Below, piece by piece: positions 35,301-42,071 of a stretch of DNA of 64,000 nucleotides. How positions within the stretch are numbered: position 1 is the stretch's first letter; every line of letters begins with the position of its first letter. The translations under genes were made by a program, and so were the position numbers. The notes beneath the pieces were generated by a model that was not told the origin of the DNA, did not search any database, and worked only from the letters and a program-made list of their open reading frames with translations. The DNA comes from Verrucomicrobiota bacterium JB022 (GTDB lineage: Bacteria; Verrucomicrobiota; Verrucomicrobiia; Opitutales; Oceanipulchritudinaceae): positions 62,001-126,000 of the forward strand of contig JAUTCQ010000003.1 of NCBI GenBank assembly GCA_030673845.1. Reading direction: 5' to 3'.

Positions 35301-37502
35301 TCAACCGACCGCTTGCTGTGCTTCCTTGGCGGCTTTGGCCGAGGCGCTCTTTTCGCGCACTTCGTATTCGCGGCGCACGTCGAACTCGGCTTGCTTGCCG
35401 GCGTTCCATTGCTCGACCGGGCGCAGGTAGCCGACCACGCGGCTGTAGATCTCAGCCTGGCGACCGCAGTGCGGGCAGTTGGCGTGCTCGCCGTTCAGGT
35501 AGCCGTGCTCGGCGCAGACGCTGAAGGTGGGGGTGAGCGAGAAATACGGCAGGTGGTAGCTCTCGGCCACACGACGGATCAGGCGCTTGGTGATCGTGAG
35601 GTCGCGGATACGCTCGCCGAGGAAGAGGTGGAGCACGGTGCCGCCGGTGTAGCGGGTCTGGAGGTCGTCCTGCTTGTCCAGCGCCTCGAAGATGTCTTCG
35701 GTGTAGTTGACCGGGAGGTGCGTGCTGTTGGTGTAGAAGGGCTCGGCTCCCAGCTCGCGCACGGCCTTGTCGTTGGCAAATTGGATATCGGGGAAGCGGT
35801 CGCGGTCGGCCTGGGCGAAACGGTAGGTCGTGGACTCCCCGGGGGTGGCCTCGAGGTTGTAGAGGTGCCCGGTTTCCTGCTGGTAGCTCACCAGCCGTTC
35901 GCGCATGAAGTCGAGCACATCGCGGGCAAAGGCCTGGCCGCGTTCGGTGCCGATGTCTTCGCCGAAGAGGTTGGCGCAGGCCTCGTTCATGCCCAGCAGG
36001 CCGATGGTGCTGAAGTGGTTGGCCCAATACGTGCCGCGCCGCTCCTTGATGTCGCGGAGGTAGAAGGTGGTGTAGGGGTACAGGCCGCCGTCGGTCAGGC
36101 GTTCGAGCAGCTTGCGCTTCACTTCGAGGCTGTCGCGGGCGAGGTCCATCAGGCGGGCGAGGCGGGCGTAGAAGTCCTGCTCGTTGGTGGCGAGGTGGCC
36201 GAGGCGCGGCATGTTGATCGTCACGACGCCCACAGAACCCGTCAGCGGGTGAGCACCGAACAGGCCGCCGCCGCGCTTGTCGAGCTGCGTGTTGTCGATC
36301 CGCAGACGGCAGCACATGCTGCGCGCGTCCTCTGGATCCATGTCGCTGTTGATGAAGTTGCTGAAGTAAGGCACGCCATACTTGGCCGTCATCTCCCACA
36401 GCGGGTCGTGCTCCGGGTTGTCCCAGTCGAAGTCCTTCGTCAGGTTGATCGTGGGGATGGGGAAGGTGAGGATGCGGCCCCGGGCGTCGCCATCGGCATA
36501 CAGCTCGAAGAGCGCCTTGTTGAAGCGGTCCATCTCGGCCTGGAACTCGCCGTAGGTCTCGGGCTGCAGCTCGCCGCCGCGGATCACGGGGTGGTCGCGG
36601 TAGTGCGACGGGCACTTGAGGTCGAGCGTCACGTTGGTAAACGGCGTCTGGAAGCCCACCCGCGTCGGCACGTTGACGTTGAACATGAACTCCTGCAGGG
36701 CCTGCTTCAGCTCCGCATCGCTCAGCTTGTCGTAGCGGATATAGGGGGCGAGGAGCGTGTCGAAGCTGCTGAAGGCCTGCGCGCCGGCGGCCTCGCCCTG
36801 CAACGTGTAGAAGAAGTTGACCACTTGGCCCAGCGCGGCGCGGAAGTGCTTGGCCGGGCGGCTCTCCAGCTTGCCCGAAACGCCGCGGAAGCCCTCCTTG
36901 AGCAGGTCGAAGAGGTCCCAGCCCACGCAGTAAACGCTGATCAGGTTGAGGTCGTGGATGTGGAAATCGCCGTGCTCGTGGGCGTCGCGCACCTCGCTGC
37001 TGTAGACCTTGCGCAGCCAGTAGCTCTTGCTGAGGCTGCTGGAGAGGTAGTGGTTGAGCCCTTGCAGAGAGAAGCTCATGTTGCTGTTTTCCTTCACCTC
37101 CCAGTCGAGACGGCTCAGGTATTGGTCGACCTTATCCACGTCGGCCGCCTGCTGGATCTCGCGCAGGCGGGCGTGCTGCTCGCGGTAGACGATGAAGGCG
37201 CGGGCGGTGGCGCGGAAGGGCGAGGCCAGCAGCACCTCTTCGCACATGTCCTGGATCTGCTCGACCGTCGGCACGTCGACAGTGAGGATCGTCAAGGCGT
37301 GTTCGACCACGCGCACGGCGAGGCGCAGGGCCATGTCTTCGCCGAATTCGCCGGTCGCAGCGCCCGCCTTGGCGATGGAAGCGGTGATCTTGCGGGTGTC
37401 GAACGGTGCGATCCGTCCGTCACGTTTCTTGACCTGCGAGAAGAGGCCGGTCTTGCTGGCCAGATAGGCTTGGAGGTGGGTATTCGGGGAAAGGTCGAGC
37501 AT
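35301..37502 (-). CDS. nrdD: Anaerobic ribonucleoside-triphosphate reductase (class III)
   Basis: 733 aa. Reduces NTPs to dNTPs without oxygen, using a glycyl radical. N-terminal ATP-cone (~15-105: VKKRDGRIAPFDTRKITASIAKA), barrel core with NVPTRVGFQTPFTN and MNEACANLFG, four-Cys zinc site (CAEHGYLNGEHANCPHCG, ~662-679) and the glycyl-radical loop RVVGYLRPV (Gly ~690). Start at 37502 (MLDLSPNTH) is preferred to 37544. The activating enzyme gene nrdG is not adjacent and not in the window. Two NrdR-like boxes lie upstream. Confidence 0.95.
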   Translation of the reverse strand: MLDLSPNTHLQAYLASKTGLFSQVKKRDGRIAPFDTRKITASIAKAGAATGEFGEDMALRLAVRVVEHALTILTVDVPTVEQIQDMCEEVLLASPFRATARAFIVYREQHARLREIQQAADVDKVDQYLSRLDWEVKENSNMSFSLQGLNHYLSSSLSKSYWLRKVYSSEVRDAHEHGDFHIHDLNLISVYCVGWDLFDLLKEGFRGVSGKLESRPAKHFRAALGQVVNFFYTLQGEAAGAQAFSSFDTLLAPYIRYDKLSDAELKQALQEFMFNVNVPTRVGFQTPFTNVTLDLKCPSHYRDHPVIRGGELQPETYGEFQAEMDRFNKALFELYADGDARGRILTFPIPTINLTKDFDWDNPEHDPLWEMTAKYGVPYFSNFINSDMDPEDARSMCCRLRIDNTQLDKRGGGLFGAHPLTGSVGVVTINMPRLGHLATNEQDFYARLARLMDLARDSLEVKRKLLERLTDGGLYPYTTFYLRDIKERRGTYWANHFSTIGLLGMNEACANLFGEDIGTERGQAFARDVLDFMRERLVSYQQETGHLYNLEATPGESTTYRFAQADRDRFPDIQFANDKAVRELGAEPFYTNSTHLPVNYTEDIFEALDKQDDLQTRYTGGTVLHLFLGERIRDLTITKRLIRRVAESYHLPYFSLTPTFSVCAEHGYLNGEHANCPHCGRQAEIYSRVVGYLRPVEQWNAGKQAEFDVRREYEVREKSASAKAAKEAQQAVG

Positions 37503-37567
37503 GACAAAAGGTGTTTTTGGAGGAAGGGGAGGCGTAAGCCCCAAAATGTGAACAACCAGGCGTATTG

Positions 37568-37615
37568 CCTACATTTAGTGTCCATCAGGGTGAACGACCA
37601 CAACATATAGTACCC
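37568..37615 (-). promoter_or_regulatory. Tandem NrdR-box-like sites upstream of nrdD
   Basis: CCTACATTTAGTGTCC (37568-37583) and ACAACATATAGTACCC (37600-37615) share ACAT(T/A)TAGT and are offset by exactly 32 bp, about three helical turns. NrdR boxes (consensus about ACA-N-ATATA-N-TGT) occur as pairs at this spacing before ribonucleotide reductase genes. They lie 66-113 bp upstream of the nrdD start. Confidence 0.6.
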
Positions 37616-37714
37616 GCTCTTCCTCCAAAAAGGATAAAGCGCTTCTCCGCCGATGCTTTCAGCAGCACTGAACCTGTCGATTAGCAGCCGTGACAGGTCT
37701 CCATCTCCGGGCAC

Positions 37715-37744
37715 AAAAAAGCGCCAGGCAGGAGTGCGCGGCGC
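37715..37744 (-). terminator. Rho-independent terminator after the first HAF-like paralog
   Basis: On the minus strand, GGCGC (37744-37740) pairs with GCGCC (37725-37721), followed by a run of six T (37720-37715). Lies 30-60 nt beyond the stop codon at 37774. Confidence 0.7.
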
Positions 37745-37773
37745 TCGGAAAGAGGAGGAGGGTGGCGTGCTGG

Positions 37774-39051
37774 CTAAAGTCGTGAAGCCACGATGCGGTA
37801 GTAGCCGTAACTGTTGAGGCTGACGTCGCGCTGGTAGAGGCTCGCTTCGGTTGCGGAGTGGTCAATCGTCTCGAGATCCGTCCAGGTGCCGTCGATGTTG
37901 CGCCCTTGCAGTACGTGGCGCACGCTGGGTTGGGCATGCCAACTGAGGCGCAGGGTCGTCTCGTTCAGCACCGCCGCTTCGAGATCGGGCATCAGGACAG
38001 GGAAGGTGTAGTCGTAGATGACCCAGGGGCGATAGGCACCGTCTTGCCAGAGGGATCCCCAAATAGTGCTACCATCTAAGCTCGTATTGTGGACATGAAA
38101 GTTGGAGATGTAGTCGAGGCCCTCGTGGTCTTCCACCTCGTTGAGCAGGTTCAGGATCTTGCCGTTCTCCCAGATGACGGGCACCTGCGCGCCCGTGTGT
38201 GTGAGCGCATTGCCAATAACGATTGCTGCGCGAGCACTGGAGGCGCTCATGTTGATGATACCATGGCTACCTTGGTTGGTGGCGATGCGTCCACGAAATC
38301 CAGAGAATGGCCGCGGCTCTTCCTCGCCCGCAAAAACCCAGTGCGGTAGATGGTCTCCGAGGTCGATCGCGGTAATATCTCGCGTCACACTCCGCCACAC
38401 CCATTCAGGCACTTCGCGGTACATGCCCTTTTTCCATTCGTAGCGAGTATGCTCCCCGAAGTCGGCGGAGAATATGATGTTGCTCCCGTCGTGGTTGACG
38501 CTGTGGGCGACGGAGTTGGGAGCAAAGACATCCCAGCCCCCTGCTTCGTTCAGCTTATAGATGCTGTAGTAGTAGCGGCCATTGGAGGATGGCAATCCGG
38601 GTTTGGTCGTGTGGAGGATCGTTTTGCCATCGTCGCTGATTTCAAAGTTGGTGGTGATCAGGTTATCCTGAATGTCCATCCGCACGTATCCAGTAGCTTC
38701 CGTCCAATAGAAGAAGGCCTCATCATCTAGATATGTTTTGCGCGCCGCGACTATCCAGGCCGTCCCTGCATCGCTGACGACATCAAAGCGCATGTAAGTA
38801 TATCCTTCAGGCGCTGCAATCGACTCCACACCCTTTTCTGGGGTCCATTGAGAGGCTCTTCCCACGTCGTTACCGGTGGTGGCATCGGGAAACCAGGCGG
38901 TGCCCCAGACGGTATCACCATCTGCACTGGCTCCAGCGGTCCATTTCCAGTTCTCTGGCAAAACAGCGAAGGTGAAGTCTCTTGCTACACCAGGAACAGT
39001 TAATCCGATGAGCGTGGCGAGCCCCACCAGGCGACGACATTTAGCAGTCAT
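37774..39051 (-). CDS. Secreted HAF-repeat-like protein, paralog 1
   Basis: 425 aa from ATG 39051. N-terminal signal (LVGLATLIGLTVPGVA). The body carries repeats of the 'extracellular HAF' kind, about 45-60 residues each: GASADGDTVWGTAW, DVVSDAGTAWIV, EISDDGKTILHTT, SVNHDGSNIIFSA, TSLDGSTIWGSL, with WTEATGYVR-type strands between, probably a beta-propeller. The C-terminal ~85 residues are a fibronectin-like domain (LRLSWHAQPSVRHVLQGRNIDGTWTDLET) ending YYRIVASRL. Most diverged of the three tandem copies. Function unknown; surface location inferred. Confidence 0.75.
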   Translation of the reverse strand: MTAKCRRLVGLATLIGLTVPGVARDFTFAVLPENWKWTAGASADGDTVWGTAWFPDATTGNDVGRASQWTPEKGVESIAAPEGYTYMRFDVVSDAGTAWIVAARKTYLDDEAFFYWTEATGYVRMDIQDNLITTNFEISDDGKTILHTTKPGLPSSNGRYYYSIYKLNEAGGWDVFAPNSVAHSVNHDGSNIIFSADFGEHTRYEWKKGMYREVPEWVWRSVTRDITAIDLGDHLPHWVFAGEEEPRPFSGFRGRIATNQGSHGIINMSASSARAAIVIGNALTHTGAQVPVIWENGKILNLLNEVEDHEGLDYISNFHVHNTSLDGSTIWGSLWQDGAYRPWVIYDYTFPVLMPDLEAAVLNETTLRLSWHAQPSVRHVLQGRNIDGTWTDLETIDHSATEASLYQRDVSLNSYGYYRIVASRL

Positions 39052-39089
39052 GCCTGTTTGTGGGGTTATGCATTCAATAACGCCAGTAC

Positions 39090-39129
39090 AAAAACTCACG
39101 GTCGCAGGCGTTGGAGCCTGACGACCGTG
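39090..39129 (-). terminator. Repeated hairpin spacer, copy A
   Basis: On the minus strand CACGGTCG-T-CAGGC / GCCTG-CGACCGTG (39129-39097) followed by AGTTTTTGT. It lies after the paralog 2 stop codon and 46 nt before the paralog 1 ATG. The same sequence recurs at 40506-40545 and 41988-42027. Confidence 0.75.
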
Positions 39130-39152
39130 GGGAAAGGAGGCAAGGGGCTTGC

Positions 39153-40466
39153 TTACAGCTTCGTGGCTACGACGCGGTAGTAGCGGGCGGCGTCTTCGAC
39201 GGCTACCTCGTAGGTGTAGGGGCCGATCTCGGTCGATGAGGCGTCGTGGGTCGCCAGATCGGTCCAGGAGCCGTCGGGGTTGTGCACCTGCAGCACGTGG
39301 CGCACACCCGGTTGCGGCGACCAGACCAGGCGCATTGTCTCGTCGTCGAGCGGCACCATTTCAATCGCTGGTTGCACGACCGGCACCGGGTAGTCGCGGA
39401 TGATCCAGCTAACCCACTCTTTTGGCTCATTATCCACATATAACTGTCCGTTGCCGATGAGGACTGAGCCGTCGCGGCTAATATGCAGGATCTCGAGGCC
39501 CCTTACTTCTCCCGTGCCACCCGCTGCTGCGATGACTTCCCAGATGCCGGTCTTGCCGGTTTGAGCATCGATTACTGCGCTGCTAGTATGTACAACGCCT
39601 CCTGCAGCGCCAGCTTCAGCCAAGGTCGAGGGAGTGTAGTTGGTGACCTCATCAAGCTGAGATAGCCCGGCGGCCTTACTCCAGGAAAAGACAACATTGG
39701 TGCCCCAGAAAGTAGCGGTGCCTTTTCGGCTGGTGCCATAGACGACCAACCCGTCGGGGCTGATGTCTGTGGCCCAGTTCGATTCAAAATGGTCTTCAGC
39801 GGCATCTTCCACGACAGGGAAGGCAGGAATGCGTTCCATACCTCCAGCTTCGCTCCACCTGAAGGCGTGGCTGGTGATGCTGCCAGCTATCGGATAGAAA
39901 TTTCCGGCCACCGTCGCTCCGTCAGCGCTCACCGCTGTTATTTTCGTGTGATCCGCGAATAACTCCAGCCCGTGGGTTACTGTCCATCGAAATCCGTTGA
40001 TCGTGGTCCAATAACTCCCGGCCTCCCACTTAGTCTGAGAAATGGTGCCTACAATGACGCTACCGTCTTCGTTCAACGTGGCAGAGCTGATATCAATTTC
40101 TGCTTCCAGGCCAATTTTCTCCTTTAAGGAGATCGGTTCTTCTTCTTCCGTCCAAAAGAACCGCTCGAAATTTTCACCGTAAAAGATGATGCTGGAGCCA
40201 TCCCCACTTACCGCTTCGACACTCATGCAGAAAAAATCCTTCAGTAGGGTAGTTCCTCCCTCTTGAAATATCAAAAGCCTGGGTTCGGCATCGTCTCCTT
40301 CGGTGGCGTATCCGTAGAAGATCGTTCCGTTTGAGTTCATTTTTTGAATTGTCGCGCTTTCCACAAGCGGTGACTCAAAAACTTCAAACGTCATCGCCCA
40401 GGCAGGCGAGGCGGCGGTAACCAGCGTGAGGAGCGAGAACCAGCGGCAGCAGGACGGTAGGTGCAT
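39153..40466 (-). CDS. Secreted HAF-repeat-like protein, paralog 2
   Basis: 437 aa from ATG 40466. Signal peptide MHLPSCCRWFSLLTLVTAA..AWA is nearly identical to that of paralog 3, as is the whole C-terminal domain (GVRHVLQVHNPDGSWTDL..RYYRVVATKL). The middle (~30-345) diverges and carries HAF-type units: KMNSNGTIFYGYA, AVSGDGSSIIFYG, TLNEDGSVIVGTI, AVSADGATVAGNF with AFRWSEAGGMERIP, DISPDGLVVYGTS and HISRDGSVLIGNG. Predicted extracellular beta-propeller plus fibronectin-like end. Gene and flanking spacer look duplicated as a unit. Confidence 0.78.
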   Translation of the reverse strand: MHLPSCCRWFSLLTLVTAASPAWAMTFEVFESPLVESATIQKMNSNGTIFYGYATEGDDAEPRLLIFQEGGTTLLKDFFCMSVEAVSGDGSSIIFYGENFERFFWTEEEEPISLKEKIGLEAEIDISSATLNEDGSVIVGTISQTKWEAGSYWTTINGFRWTVTHGLELFADHTKITAVSADGATVAGNFYPIAGSITSHAFRWSEAGGMERIPAFPVVEDAAEDHFESNWATDISPDGLVVYGTSRKGTATFWGTNVVFSWSKAAGLSQLDEVTNYTPSTLAEAGAAGGVVHTSSAVIDAQTGKTGIWEVIAAAGGTGEVRGLEILHISRDGSVLIGNGQLYVDNEPKEWVSWIIRDYPVPVVQPAIEMVPLDDETMRLVWSPQPGVRHVLQVHNPDGSWTDLATHDASSTEIGPYTYEVAVEDAARYYRVVATKL

Positions 40467-40505
40467 CACCAATACCTGAAGCCTCTACCTTAATAACGCC
40501 AGTAC

Positions 40506-40545
40506 AAAAACTCACGGTCGCAGGCGTTGGAGCCTGACGACCGTG
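40506..40545 (-). terminator. Repeated hairpin spacer, copy B
   Basis: Same hairpin as copies A and C (stem 40513-40545, minus-strand T-tract at 40510-40506), between the paralog 3 stop codon (40569) and the paralog 2 ATG (40466). Near-identity to copy A extends well past the hairpin, into the 3' end of the flanking gene. Confidence 0.75.
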
Positions 40546-40568
40546 GGGAAAGGAGGCGAGGGGCTTGC

Positions 40569-41948
40569 TTACAGCTTCGTGGCTACGACGCGGTAGTAGC
40601 GGGCGGCGTCTTCGACGGCTACCTCGTAGGTGTAGGGGCCGATCTCGGTCGAAGAAGCGTCGTGGGTCGCCAGATCGGTCCAGGTGCCGTCGGGGTTGTG
40701 CACCTGCAGCACGTGGCGCACACCCGGTTGCGGCGACCAGATCAGGCATATCGTGTCTTCGTCGAGCGGCACCATTTCAATCGCTGGTTGCACGACCGGC
40801 ACCGGGTAGTCGCGGATGATCCAGCCGATGTGGGTGGTTTCCAACGTGCTTTCCTTGAATGTCGATCCTCTACCGATAATCGTGGAGCCATCGCGACTGA
40901 TACCGGTGATCTCTTCGAGGGTTAAGTCTTCTGCATCAAAGCCGCTTTCTTCCACTAGCTCGCTGATGTAGCGCTTCCCTTTTTCAGCGTCGATGATGAA
41001 AGGACTATCCTCGGCGTGAATCATGACAACACCTCCCCCCGCTGCTCCATACGCGCCTTTCGTCTGGGGAGCATCCAGATAGTTCTCCAGCGGAGTCGGA
41101 ATCCCTTCTCCTTTCCAGACAAAAGCGGTGGAAGTGCCCCAGGGCGTAGGGGGGCCGAAACTGCCAAACCCGTGGACGGTGCGCCCATCCGGGCTGACTC
41201 CTGTCGCACTACTTTTGGTTCTGTAGCCCGCTTCCGGGTCTTCTTCTGTCGGCATAAAAGGAATGGCCTCGAAGCCATTTTCCTCTGTCCACCGAAAGGC
41301 TTGGCGCGAGGTTATCATTCCATAGTCCCCCTCAGGGGACTCGGTGTTTTGGCGAGTGTATCTTGTGCCGACCGCTGTTTTGCCATCGGCGCTCACGGCT
41401 GCCAGCTCGATCTCATCTTCAAATATTTTCATCCCGGCTTCGGCCGACCAATAGAAGCTGCGATACGGAACAGTGACCTCGCTGCCGGTGATGACCGTGC
41501 CGTCTTCGTTCATCGAGAAGGAGGTTCCAAGGCTTTCGCCTTGGGTGACTCCTAAGTGCTCTTTCAAGTCGACTGCACCGGTGGATGCTGTCCAGATCAG
41601 ATATTCACGCTCATCTGTGCTATTGAAAATGAGCGTCTTTCCATCGCCGCTTATGGCCAGAATATCATAAACAGGGACCTCGTAGATGGTGACTTCTCCT
41701 CCGGCGGTGATGCTGAACAGCTTGCCGGGCTCGGCCTGCATATTTGTGTAAGCAATCCCATACATGATGCTACTGTCAGCACTGATGGCTTTCAGTTGAT
41801 TCTCTGGATATCGAATCCATCCGACATCCGGTAGCTCTGAGCGGATAATGGGGATTTCAACAACCTCAAACGTCATCGCCCACGCAGGCGGTGCGGCAGT
41901 TGCAAGGGCGAGGAGCGAGAACCAGCGGCAGCAGGACGGTAGGTGCAT
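40569..41948 (-). CDS. Secreted HAF-repeat-like protein, paralog 3
   Basis: 459 aa. Signal peptide MHLPSCCRWFSLLALATAAPPAWA. HAF-type units in the middle: AISADSSIMYGIA, AISGDGKTLIFNS, SMNEDGTVITGSE, AVSADGKTAVGTR with AFRWTEENGFEAIP, GVSPDGRTVHGFG and GISRDGSTIIGRG. The final ~85 residues match paralog 2 almost residue for residue. At the DNA level the two genes are close to identical at both ends (about 250 bp at the 3' end, ~70 bp at the 5' end) but diverged between, suggesting duplication followed by diversification or end-homogenising gene conversion. Confidence 0.78.
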   Translation of the reverse strand: MHLPSCCRWFSLLALATAAPPAWAMTFEVVEIPIIRSELPDVGWIRYPENQLKAISADSSIMYGIAYTNMQAEPGKLFSITAGGEVTIYEVPVYDILAISGDGKTLIFNSTDEREYLIWTASTGAVDLKEHLGVTQGESLGTSFSMNEDGTVITGSEVTVPYRSFYWSAEAGMKIFEDEIELAAVSADGKTAVGTRYTRQNTESPEGDYGMITSRQAFRWTEENGFEAIPFMPTEEDPEAGYRTKSSATGVSPDGRTVHGFGSFGPPTPWGTSTAFVWKGEGIPTPLENYLDAPQTKGAYGAAGGGVVMIHAEDSPFIIDAEKGKRYISELVEESGFDAEDLTLEEITGISRDGSTIIGRGSTFKESTLETTHIGWIIRDYPVPVVQPAIEMVPLDEDTICLIWSPQPGVRHVLQVHNPDGTWTDLATHDASSTEIGPYTYEVAVEDAARYYRVVATKL

Positions 41949-41987
41949 TTTTAATACCTGAAGCCTCTACCTTAACAACGCCAGTAC

Positions 41988-42027
41988 AAAAACTCACGGT
42001 CGCAGGCGTTGGAGCCTAGCGACCGTG
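41988..42027 (-). terminator. Repeated hairpin spacer, copy C, after valS
   Basis: Third copy of the hairpin (stem 41995-42027, T-tract on the minus strand at 41992-41988), 45 nt downstream of the valS stop codon and 46 nt upstream of the paralog 3 ATG. One base transposed relative to copies A and B (CTAGCG instead of CTGACG). Confidence 0.78.
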
Positions 42028-42071
42028 GGGAAATGCTTGCGGCGGGTTGCCGCGAGGCCTGAGGAATCGCT

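Noticed and set aside
35313-37610. 765-residue plus-strand open frame opposite nrdD
   Set aside because: Antisense shadow of a clear class III reductase; no domain signature.
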